Source of the DNA: UBA5436 sp050951845
GTDB taxonomy: Bacteria; Bacillota; Clostridia; Saccharofermentanales; DTU023
Direction of reading: 5' to 3'
Assembly: GCA_050951845.1 (NCBI GenBank)
Contig: JBMNJV010000003.1
Span: forward strand, 221,643-285,642
DNA length: 64,000 nt
Below the pieces are notes generated by a model. The model was given only the letters and a program-made list of their open reading frames with translations, was not told the DNA's origin and did no database searches. Both the position numbers and the translations under genes were made by a program. Shown here in pieces: positions 26,920 through 34,771 of this stretch; within the stretch, counting starts at the first letter, position 1, and the number at the start of each line of letters is the position of its first letter.

Positions 26920-27513
26920 ATGGACAATCAAAACCAGATGAATTATCGATCCGGGAATTTGAGCCCAAGAGATAATGTGCGAAATTACGATCAGGATTAT
27001 TCTGAACCTGCTCCGAGAGAACGCAGAGCAAGTTTGGGTCAGAATCGTAAAAGGACGGATCAACTGATCGATAACAGCATTGAAGATGTTTTGGTGAAGC
27101 TTGAAGAAACTTTGCATGCTGCAAGAAAAGTTCCGCTATCGGATCAATGCATGGTTGATCGGGAGGAAATTTTATTTCTTTTAGACTTGTTACGCGAACA
27201 ATTACCGGAAGAGCTGAGACAAGCCAAATGGCTATTGCAACAAAACCGCCAGTTAATTGCGGAAGCCAGAAAAGAAGCTGAATCTATTTTGCATGAAGCT
27301 GAAATTCAAATGTCGCGGATGATTGATGAGCATGAAATAACTCAACAAGCAAAAATTGAAGCACAACGGATTGTTGATGATGCAAATACGCAAAGTCGTC
27401 AGATTCAGACCAGCACGATGGAGTATGTAAAAAATAATCTGGATGATTTGGAAGATCAATTGACGGAGATGTTAGTTTACATTCAAAAGAACAAAAAAGA
27501 TTTAGAATACTGA
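26920..27513 (+). CDS. coiled-coil protein of the ATP-synthase-B/DivIVA-like type, function unknown
   Basis: A 197-residue soluble protein without signal or membrane helix. Residues 1-50 are polar and Arg/Asn-rich, probably disordered. From about 55 onward it is helical with heptad character (IEDVLVKLEETLHAARKVP, then WLLQQNRQLIAEARKEAESILHE split over about 107-130). A similar coiled-coil gene follows coaD in other Clostridia and is often auto-annotated as an ATPase-like or F0-subunit-b-like protein on composition only. ATG 26920 has TAGGAGG upstream. Its place between coaD and the cell wall gene ddl suggests a possible envelope role, but this is not shown. Confidence 0.7.
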   Translation: MDNQNQMNYRSGNLSPRDNVRNYDQDYSEPAPRERRASLGQNRKRTDQLIDNSIEDVLVKLEETLHAARKVPLSDQCMVDREEILFLLDLLREQLPEELRQAKWLLQQNRQLIAEARKEAESILHEAEIQMSRMIDEHEITQQAKIEAQRIVDDANTQSRQIQTSTMEYVKNNLDDLEDQLTEMLVYIQKNKKDLEY

Positions 27514-27594
27514 ATATGGCTTAACAGTCAGAATCAGTTGTGAGTTTTTGTGAATAAAACTCGATACCTGTTTAGTATTGATAAAGGAAAACAA

Positions 27595-28710
27595 ATGGAT
27601 ATTAGTCAGACAAAGATTTGTGTACTTTTCGGCGGACAAAGTAATGAACACGAAATTTCTTGCCAATCAGCTTCTTATATTATCAGTGTTCTGCAACAGT
27701 CCGCCGTTAAAGCCTTACACTTAATCGGAATTACCAAAAACGGTGAATTTATATATTATCAGGGATCGACTGATTTGATTTTAAACGGGACCTGGTCGGA
27801 GCATGAATCGAATAAAGAAGTATTGTTCAAGCCGGGATATCAAGGTCAGGGTTTTTATATTCGTAATCGATTTGAACCGGAAACTCAAAACAATTCCCTG
27901 AACAATATGGAATTAACATGGATTGAAACAGATGTTTTCTTTCCTGTGCTTCATGGCAAAATGGGTGAAGACGGAACTGTACAGGGTTTATTTGAATTAC
28001 TCAATACACCTTTTGTCGGTTGCGGAGTTCTGGCAAGTTCAATTGCAATGGACAAGGTAGCTTCACGCAAGATGTTTGATACTGCCGGAATACCTCAGGC
28101 AAAGTGGACTTGGTTAAAAAAGAGAAAATTTCAGGCGGACCCGAAAACCGCCATTGCAAAAATCAAGGAAGTAATGACTTATCCGATGTTTGTAAAGCCG
28201 GCAAATGCAGGTTCTTCAGTTGGAATAACCAAAGCCGGTTCGGATCGGGAATTACTCGAATCTTTGACAATAGCATTTGAACATGATGATAAAGCTGTTA
28301 TGGAACAGGCAATTGTCGGCAGAGAAATTGAAGTAGCGGTTCTGGAATTAACTGATTCCGATCGCAATTTATTTGTTTCCGTTCCCGGTGAGATTATTCC
28401 GGATCGGGAATTTTATGATTATGAGTCGAAATATATTTCCGAAGGTTCAAAATTGATCGTACCGGTTGAACTTGAACCGCAGCATATTGAAAAAATCAAT
28501 CAATATGCAAAACTGGCTTTTCGTACAGTAGACGGAAAAGGTCTGTGCAGAGCGGATTTTTTCCTGGAGAAATCGAGCGGCCGCATCTTGCTGAATGAAA
28601 TAAACACAATGCCCGGATTTACCGGTATCAGCATGTATCCGAAATTGATGGCTGAATCGGAATATCCCTCACTGAAATTAGTTGAAGCCCTGATAGCTTC
28701 AGCATTTTAA
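27595..28710 (+). CDS. ddl: D-alanine--D-alanine ligase
   Basis: ATP-grasp enzyme making the D-Ala-D-Ala dipeptide used by MurF. Motifs seen are CVLFGGQSNEHEIS at the N terminus, FPVLHGKMGEDGTVQGLFEL, the ATP-binding segment FVKPANAGSSVGITKA, and LNEINTMPGFTGISMYPKL at the C terminus. The length of 371 residues fits the DdlA/VanA-like long type. ATG 27595 has AAAGGAAA at a good distance. The GTG at 27550 is open in frame but lacks a ribosome binding site. An omega-loop lysine/tyrosine assignment (D-Ala versus D-Lac specificity) was not attempted. Confidence 0.94.
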   Translation: MDISQTKICVLFGGQSNEHEISCQSASYIISVLQQSAVKALHLIGITKNGEFIYYQGSTDLILNGTWSEHESNKEVLFKPGYQGQGFYIRNRFEPETQNNSLNNMELTWIETDVFFPVLHGKMGEDGTVQGLFELLNTPFVGCGVLASSIAMDKVASRKMFDTAGIPQAKWTWLKKRKFQADPKTAIAKIKEVMTYPMFVKPANAGSSVGITKAGSDRELLESLTIAFEHDDKAVMEQAIVGREIEVAVLELTDSDRNLFVSVPGEIIPDREFYDYESKYISEGSKLIVPVELEPQHIEKINQYAKLAFRTVDGKGLCRADFFLEKSSGRILLNEINTMPGFTGISMYPKLMAESEYPSLKLVEALIASAF

Positions 28711-28753
28711 CGAATTATTGTATCCTGACTGATTTTTGAAAAGGAGATACACG

Positions 28754-30904
28754 GTGAAAAGACGATTTCTTTTATATTTTTTTATAATTATATTGTTATT
28801 CGGTTTAGTAGCCTGTGACAGTTTGAATATGTTCGGCAGCAGTTCAGACAAGAAAAAGACTGAGCATCAGGAAACAGAGGACAGTTCTTCAAACAACGGA
28901 GTGAATCAGGTGAACCAAACCGGACCGGTAACTGAGATTTCCGATTCAAAAACCCAGGTAGATCGGATAATTGAATTGATTCAAGATGACGATCCTGAGT
29001 TACTTATGGAATGGGTTCATCCGAACGCCATAGAAAAATATGGCAGAGAACAGATTGTTGAAAGAAATAATAAAGTCCATGAAGGGATTGGATTACAAAC
29101 TATTGAATTATCGAATTTCAACGCTCTGGGTAATACTGAAAAAGAAGGTACCGTTTCTTATCAGGGCACTGCGATCTATAAAACGTTATATGGCGATATT
29201 GAAAAACGGGTAACTTATAATTTTATTTTTCATCCGAATGCTAATCGCTGGCAATTAGACTGGACTCCAAGTGTCATATTACCCGGTTTGCATGATCAGG
29301 GTCTTGTCCAAGTTCAACCGGTACGTGCGACACGTGGCAATATATATGATCGTGAAGGCAATCCTTTAGCGATTCGAGGCTACATTAACCGCATAGGTAT
29401 TGTACCCGAGAATCTCAAAGACGCGAATATCCCGGTAATTGAAGAATTGTACGAACTTCCCGAAGGCTTTATTCAAAGCCAGCTCGAATTGGAATGGGTA
29501 AAAGATGACACATTTGTTCCGTTGAAAACACTGACTGTTTTATCAGAAGAACAGAAGACCGGGGCAGCCGATCTGGGAGTGCGAATAGAGCCGGTAGAAA
29601 CCAGATCTTATCCTTTAGGTGAAGCTGCAGCCCATTTGATCGGTTATGTGGGTTATGTAACGGCTGAAGATTTGGAAAAAGAAGAATATGCCGGGATGAC
29701 CGGTCAGGATTATATAGGAAAAACCGGCATAGAAGCGATCTACGATGAAGAATTACGTGGTGAACATGGTTTCAGATTAGTGGTAACCGGCGATTATGAA
29801 CAAATTCTCTTGGAGAAAGAGGTAGTAAACGGTAAGGACTTATATTTAACTATTGACTCAACACTTCAACAAACCATTTATGAAGCTGCCAAAGATAAAG
29901 ATGCAACTTTCAGTGCCTTAGATCCCCGTAACGGAGATATTCTTGCTTTAGTCAGCACACCTTCTTATGATCCGCATGATTTTGTTTTAGGTATCAGTAA
30001 TGAGAAATACCAGGAATTATTGGATAATCCGCTGAATCCTTTATATGGCAAATTTAATCAGGCTATGATTCCGGGTTCCGCCGAGAAAATTGTTACGGCA
30101 ATTGCCGGCTTAAATGCCGGAACATTAACCTTGAACACAACCTATGATATTCAGGGTAAAGGATGGACTTATGATGAATCTTGGGGTCTTTATCAGGTTA
30201 TCCGTTATCAGACAATTAACGGGATTATGGATTTAGATAATGCAATTGTTACTTCGGATAACATATACTTTGCCCGAGTAGCTTTGGACATGGGTTTCGA
30301 TGCTTTTAACGAGCAGATGAGCAATTTGCTGTTCGGCGAATCCATTGCCAAGGATTATCCTTTCGGAATTGCCCAAGTTACCAATGACGGACCGGTCGAT
30401 AATACTATCCTGTTAGCTGACGCAGGTTATGGTCAGGGTGAATTATTAATCAGTCCGATCCATTTGTGCTCGATTTACGGCGCAGTAGCAAATGACGGTA
30501 TTTGGTACAGACCGCGTATTTTACTTACCACCGAACCGGAACTAATTACGCAAAATATCACCGACCATAATAACATCCGTTATCTTGATAACAGTTTACG
30601 TTCGGTTGTTACAAGAACTTATACGGATCTTATTCTGCCTAATGTAAATATTGCCGGTAAAACAGGTACAGCCGAAGTAGGCGAAGATCTTGAATTAGGT
30701 CGCATGAAAGAAAACAGCTGGCTTGTTTCATATGACCAAAATCAGCGTAATATGGTATTGTGTACGATTGATTTCAATTCGCATTATTATGGAGTAGGAT
30801 ACGGTACCTTAACCACAAAAATGATGTACGAAACGATCTATGCTGACGGTGCTTATTCACCTCCTGAAGCAGTGGATCCGAATCAAACGAGTACAATTGA
30901 ATAA
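28754..30904 (+). CDS. class B penicillin-binding protein with MecA_N-like domain, predicted lipoprotein
   Basis: D,D-transpeptidase of 716 residues. The signal sequence ends in a lipobox, GLVAC, so it may be lipid-anchored. A Ser/Asn linker is followed by an NTF2-like MecA_N domain (about 70-175, including DDDPELLMEWVHPNAIEKYG), as in PBP2a-type low-affinity enzymes. Next are the dimerisation domain (TRGNIYDREGNPLA) and the transpeptidase. Active-site motifs are SAEK (S442, K445), SDN (TSDNIYF) and KTG (K636). GTG 28754 has AAGGAG (28741-28746) upstream. The adjacent ddl makes the substrate end it recognises. The domain order is shared with mecA, but intrinsic relatives such as PBP3 of bacilli have it too, so resistance is not implied. 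Confidence 0.88.
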   Translation: MKRRFLLYFFIIILLFGLVACDSLNMFGSSSDKKKTEHQETEDSSSNNGVNQVNQTGPVTEISDSKTQVDRIIELIQDDDPELLMEWVHPNAIEKYGREQIVERNNKVHEGIGLQTIELSNFNALGNTEKEGTVSYQGTAIYKTLYGDIEKRVTYNFIFHPNANRWQLDWTPSVILPGLHDQGLVQVQPVRATRGNIYDREGNPLAIRGYINRIGIVPENLKDANIPVIEELYELPEGFIQSQLELEWVKDDTFVPLKTLTVLSEEQKTGAADLGVRIEPVETRSYPLGEAAAHLIGYVGYVTAEDLEKEEYAGMTGQDYIGKTGIEAIYDEELRGEHGFRLVVTGDYEQILLEKEVVNGKDLYLTIDSTLQQTIYEAAKDKDATFSALDPRNGDILALVSTPSYDPHDFVLGISNEKYQELLDNPLNPLYGKFNQAMIPGSAEKIVTAIAGLNAGTLTLNTTYDIQGKGWTYDESWGLYQVIRYQTINGIMDLDNAIVTSDNIYFARVALDMGFDAFNEQMSNLLFGESIAKDYPFGIAQVTNDGPVDNTILLADAGYGQGELLISPIHLCSIYGAVANDGIWYRPRILLTTEPELITQNITDHNNIRYLDNSLRSVVTRTYTDLILPNVNIAGKTGTAEVGEDLELGRMKENSWLVSYDQNQRNMVLCTIDFNSHYYGVGYGTLTTKMMYETIYADGAYSPPEAVDPNQTSTIE

Positions 30905-30942
30905 AAGGAGCTGCTAAATTTCTACGATGTTATGAGGTAATC

Positions 30943-31818
30943 ATGAAAAGAACACAACACTTGGTTAATATTATAGTAATTCTGAGTTTAATATTGTGTT
31001 TAACAGCTTGCGGAAAATCCGAAAAAAAAGCAGCAGACCGGACTGATATTTTATCGGGAGCTGACCTGAAAACCGATTCTTCAGAACAAGTTTCTACGAA
31101 TAACTTATCAGAAAACGACGATCTTGCTGAAAAAGCGACTGAAAACAAAACAAAACAAAGCAGCGATTCGACAAATCCGGAAAGCACCCTGATTCCGGCT
31201 CCTGATTTTGATTATGAAGAAGAGCCGGACAGTCCGTTAAAAGATATTACGATTTCTCAGGCGGAGCAAGGGGTTGCTGAACGACAAGCAATGCGTTTTT
31301 TTGAGAATTTTTCGACTGTTCCGGTATATTATGCATATAAATCGACAATTCTGCCTGAAAATAAGGTGCAGGAAGTTATTATTGCAATTGATGAAAACGG
31401 CCGGACCTATACAAAGATTAAAAGTGAATCCGATAGTGTAGAGATAGTCTCAACGGCTAAAGATGTATATTACGAGTTAGATCGTGAAAATAAAGTTGCA
31501 AATCCTATTTCTAAAGAGGTTGCTCAAGGCGACATTATTTCAAAAGATGTATTTGAGCAGATATCAGAGCAAGCCGAATTACTTTATTATGTCGGTTCCG
31601 GAAAAGCGTTTTTTAAAAATCTTGAAGTCGAATTCGAAGAATATACCAAAGATAATAAAAATTTTGTACGTTATTATTTTGATCAAAACTCTGTCTACGG
31701 TCACAGAACTTTCGAGAACAATCAACTGAAATCTCAAGTCGTAATTACTGCTTTGAAAAATTATTTTCCCGATCAGATGGATATTTTTGAGATTCCGGAT
31801 GATTATACAATTAATTAA
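30943..31818 (+). CDS. predicted lipoprotein of unknown function
   Basis: I do not recognise a family. The 291-residue protein begins with a basic signal (MKRTQHLV), a hydrophobic core and the lipobox CLTAC, so it should be a lipid-anchored surface protein. Residues about 27-100 are a Glu/Asp/Ser/Lys-rich linker. From about 105 a globular part starts (ISQAEQGVAERQAMRFFENF) and contains strand-like alternation (YTKIKSESDSVEIVSTAKDVYYELD). ATG 30943 has GAGG upstream. It follows the MecA_N-type PBP by 38 bases and probably shares its transcript, so an envelope role is likely. It is convergent with the minus-strand island, with 6 bases between the stops. Confidence 0.8.
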   Translation: MKRTQHLVNIIVILSLILCLTACGKSEKKAADRTDILSGADLKTDSSEQVSTNNLSENDDLAEKATENKTKQSSDSTNPESTLIPAPDFDYEEEPDSPLKDITISQAEQGVAERQAMRFFENFSTVPVYYAYKSTILPENKVQEVIIAIDENGRTYTKIKSESDSVEIVSTAKDVYYELDRENKVANPISKEVAQGDIISKDVFEQISEQAELLYYVGSGKAFFKNLEVEFEEYTKDNKNFVRYYFDQNSVYGHRTFENNQLKSQVVITALKNYFPDQMDIFEIPDDYTIN

Positions 31819-31824
31819 TCGGTT

Positions 31825-33105
31825 TTATTCAAGGATATTATCTTCGCTACCGATACCAAGGAAGCTTTGCCAGGAAAACTTTTCATTTTGCAGTTTGAAT
31901 TGATATTCGATTCGCTCAACTTCATAATTTGCTTTTAAAGCTTCACCGAGTGCTAAATCATCATAAATGGCATATTCGCTGAATAATTTTTCAAGACTGA
32001 TCTCGTTTTGCAAGAGATAGTTGAGCACATTATTCATAAAACGCCTGCTGTCCGGCATACTGATTTCAGAAATCAATCTGATTTCCGGCCAATTAAAATG
32101 GGGATAAGGTAAAATGCTGATTTCTTTTTGAGTTCGTTTTGAAGGATCAGATAATTTATGTTGAGCGGGAAACTTTTGTTCAGATAATACTTTACATAAT
32201 TCGGCAAGGGTTTTAGCTAAACGGTTATCAGGGTAAATGAATTGCCATGTCAGCCAACCGTGAAAATATAAAGTCTTATTAGCTCTTAATAAAATCAGTG
32301 TTTTCAGTTTATTGCGGGTTGAGGGTTTGTTTGTAGTAGCCAGTACGGGAAACAGTAATGACAATTCCTTATGATTGAGCCTGAAAGCTAAATTGAGTAA
32401 TTGATCTTCACTTTTTGTTTTGCGTAGTTGAGCAATTAACCAATTGCGATGAGTCGGATTGATTTTCATTTGTCTTTCAAGCGGTAAGACATGAAGTTCT
32501 TTAGCTTTATCTGCTAATTGACTTAAGTTCAAATTGCTTAATCTTTCGTAAGTGGTTTTTGACGTATAAACTTTTGCAGGCCGTCTTAAATTGGTATTCC
32601 TTTTCTTAAGTGATTGTATTCTTCTGACATTTAAAGCAAATTCCGGATTGGTACCGGATTCTTCATGTTCAGCCGATCCTTCCGGATTATCCGTATCAAT
32701 TACTTGACCGATGTTTACGGGTCGAATAGATTTCGGAATCTTATTTGTAATCTCAATCGATCTTATCGAATTAACCGCATTGACAGAATTGACAGAATCT
32801 ATCGTATCAACAGAATCTATCGTATCAACAGAATCCATCGTATCAACAGAATCCATCGTATCAACAGAATTAACTGCGCCGACAACATCAAGCGCATCAA
32901 CAGAACCGACATAATCAGCAGAAGCTGCAGAATCAGCATAATCAGCAGAAGCAGCATAATCAGCAGAATCAGCAGAGTCAGCAGAATCAGCAGAGTCAGC
33001 AGAAGCAGCAGAAGCAGCAGAATCAGCAGAATCAGCAGAATCAACGGATTTATCGAAATCTTCTTGATCAAAATCTCCGGGTAAATTAATTGTTCTAATC
33101 GACAT
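31825..33105 (-). CDS. protein of unknown function with N-terminal Ser-Ala-Asp repeat tract
   Basis: The 426-residue product has no signal peptide or membrane helix. Residues about 18-118 are a low-complexity tract made of SAD/SAA/SADY triplets and then SVDTMD/SVDTID hexads. It is encoded by period-9 and period-18 DNA repeats (listed separately). The remaining ~300 residues look all-helical (LSQLADKAKELHVLPLERQ, then HRNWLIAQLRKTKSEDQLL, FHGWLTWQFIYPDNRLAKTL) and match no family I can name. A relation to the EH_Signature/ZorC helical proteins is conceivable only because of its partner. It starts one base after the stop of the ZorA-like gene and must be co-transcribed with it. Confidence 0.75.
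   Translation of the reverse strand: MSIRTINLPGDFDQEDFDKSVDSADSADSAASAASADSADSADSADSADYAASADYADSAASADYVGSVDALDVVGAVNSVDTMDSVDTMDSVDTIDSVDTIDSVNSVNAVNSIRSIEITNKIPKSIRPVNIGQVIDTDNPEGSAEHEESGTNPEFALNVRRIQSLKKRNTNLRRPAKVYTSKTTYERLSNLNLSQLADKAKELHVLPLERQMKINPTHRNWLIAQLRKTKSEDQLLNLAFRLNHKELSLLFPVLATTNKPSTRNKLKTLILLRANKTLYFHGWLTWQFIYPDNRLAKTLAELCKVLSEQKFPAQHKLSDPSKRTQKEISILPYPHFNWPEIRLISEISMPDSRRFMNNVLNYLLQNEISLEKLFSEYAIYDDLALGEALKANYEVERIEYQFKLQNEKFSWQSFLGIGSEDNILE
32765..33050 (-). repeat. period-9 and period-18 coding minisatellite
   Basis: On the + strand, about 32920-33045 is built from a 9-base unit close to TCAGCAGAA (with variants GCAGCA and TCAGCAGAG). About 32785-32870 is built from an 18-base unit close to GTATCAACAGAATCCATC. 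All changes keep multiples of three, so the protein frame is preserved while copy number can vary. The tract is open in several frames on both strands, which produces spurious long open frames there. Confidence 0.85.
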
Positions 33106-33106
33106 A

Positions 33107-34645
33107 TTATTTATCTTTTCTTAAATCAGTGCTGAGAGCAATAGGTAAAGCTTCAACTGCATCTCTGATTTCCGCCGTGGTGTAAATCAGGCGTTCCACA
33201 ATATTGGCCAAAGCGGATTCAAATTCAGATAGCGATTTTTGAACTTTTTGATCGGATTTTTCGTTAAAGATTGTAGCAGAGGTATTAATTGAAGTTTCAA
33301 TCCTGCCCAGATCTTCAATAACGGAATTCAATTTTGCGATCAATTGTTCAGATTGATTTGCTTGTTCATTGCGCAACTTATCGCTTAAAGCGATAGTTGT
33401 CTGTGATTGTTCAATACTTCTGTTAATTGTTGTCAATGAATTGTTTAAGGCTCCTTCCAAGCTGTTGATTTGTTCTTTGAGACTGGCATCTTCACCGGCA
33501 TAAACCGAAGTCATTCTTTCGGTTACACTTGAAATTACTTCGAGATTATCAGCCATTTTAGCCATATCATTGGCGATATCATTTTTGGCGACAGTCATCA
33601 GTTCAATCGATTCTGAAACTTCACGACTTAAGAGGATATTTTGTTGACGCGAATTTTCCAAAATAGCGATTGAATCCTGAATAAAATTCCTTGTATCATC
33701 CATCAATAAATTAAAAGAATTGAGTTCAGTTTGTATTGACTGAAAATTATTTTTCATTGCAATTGTTAATTCATCGGAGAAGTTTTTGGCTAAGACGGCC
33801 ATTCCGTCATTTTGCTTATTACTTAAAGATTCGGCTAAATCTGACAGCATTTCACTGGATTTGTTAATTGGCGGTACAATGTCATTTTGCATTACAGTTT
33901 TGATGGTTGTACTGAGATTCTTGTTGAAATCTTCCGAAACAAAATTATCCAAATTCGTATTGAACTTATCCAAGGCTTCGCTGATCGAATTTTCGTGTTC
34001 GGACATTTCATTGACCAACAGGGCAAGACCGGATTTGTCGGTATATACGGGAACATAACGCTCGGTTTTCTTAATTAAACGTTCAATCATGCGGGTGGAA
34101 CTTTGTAACAGAATATTACGCTGATTTAATAAGAAAAGGCTAACCAGGATACTTACAATTAAGGGAATCCCCATCATAAATATGTTGATCTGAAATTGGA
34201 GCGGGTTGATTTCCGGAGCAATAGCCAAGACTAAACTTGCGATAATACCACAGGTTAAGACAAGAATACTTAAAGTATACTGAAAACAAGTTTTCAGTTG
34301 AGGCTCGGCTAAATTTTCCAAATTGAATTCACTGTCCAGGTTCGGCAACCATTTGCCATCGTATTTTTCTTGACTGTCCTCAATCAGATTATGCACACTT
34401 TCTTTAAGTTGTTCGGAATCGGATTCATCGGCATAAATCTCCAATTCTGCAGTATGACTGATTTTACAACCTTGCAGGAGATCCAGTTTTTTAATGAATT
34501 CATCCAATGCGTATTTAAGGTTGTTTAATTGTTTATTGCTGATTATGATATAAATAATCCCGATTAAAACTAAAAGAGCGGGTACTCCGGCTAAGAAAAC
34601 CCATTCGAAAAGAGATAAAGAGATATTGCTGATTATGATCTGCAT
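33107..34645 (-). CDS. membrane protein with ExbB/TolQ/MotA-like topology and long coiled-coil tail (ZorA-like)
   Basis: The 512-residue protein has three predicted membrane helices: about 12-34, a cytosolic loop of about 85 residues, then about 121-143 and 152-174. A soluble helical tail of about 335 residues follows. The tail is rich in heptad-like Ser/Asn/Leu/Ile segments (ISEALDKFNTNLDNF, LSREVSESIELMTVAKNDI) and resembles a long coiled coil. The three-helix plan with a cytosolic loop before helix 2 is that of the ExbB/TolQ/MotA proton-channel family. The long tail recalls ZorA of the Zorya phage-defence system. No ZorB/OmpA-like partner is nearby. GGAGG precedes the ATG. Chemoreceptor-like or MCP-related scaffolds are the main alternative. 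Confidence 0.7.
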   Translation of the reverse strand: MQIIISNISLSLFEWVFLAGVPALLVLIGIIYIIISNKQLNNLKYALDEFIKKLDLLQGCKISHTAELEIYADESDSEQLKESVHNLIEDSQEKYDGKWLPNLDSEFNLENLAEPQLKTCFQYTLSILVLTCGIIASLVLAIAPEINPLQFQINIFMMGIPLIVSILVSLFLLNQRNILLQSSTRMIERLIKKTERYVPVYTDKSGLALLVNEMSEHENSISEALDKFNTNLDNFVSEDFNKNLSTTIKTVMQNDIVPPINKSSEMLSDLAESLSNKQNDGMAVLAKNFSDELTIAMKNNFQSIQTELNSFNLLMDDTRNFIQDSIAILENSRQQNILLSREVSESIELMTVAKNDIANDMAKMADNLEVISSVTERMTSVYAGEDASLKEQINSLEGALNNSLTTINRSIEQSQTTIALSDKLRNEQANQSEQLIAKLNSVIEDLGRIETSINTSATIFNEKSDQKVQKSLSEFESALANIVERLIYTTAEIRDAVEALPIALSTDLRKDK

Positions 34646-34698
34646 TATTTGCCTCCAAAAAAGAAATTCTAATTTTTACATACCAACATGATACTAAA

Positions 34699-34727
34699 TT
34701 GACATAGTTAAAGGCAATAATTAGAAT
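34699..34727 (+). promoter_or_regulatory. promoter of pyrG
   Basis: TTGACA (34699-34704), a 17-base spacer and TAGAAT (34722-34727) form a near-consensus housekeeping promoter, 45 bases before the pyrG ATG. It lies in the 126-base divergent gap between the minus-strand island and pyrG. It probably also drives the guaB-type gene downstream. Confidence 0.75.
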
Positions 34728-34771
34728 AATGAAATGAATTGAAACATTTATCTATCAGATAAGGAGTATAT

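Noticed and set aside
32665..33084. Long + strand open frames rich in Arg/Ile and Ser/Thr opposite the minus-strand repeat gene
   Set aside because: They arise from the period-9/18 repeat being stop-free in several frames. There is no ribosome binding site, and the minus-strand frame continues into a normal-looking protein.
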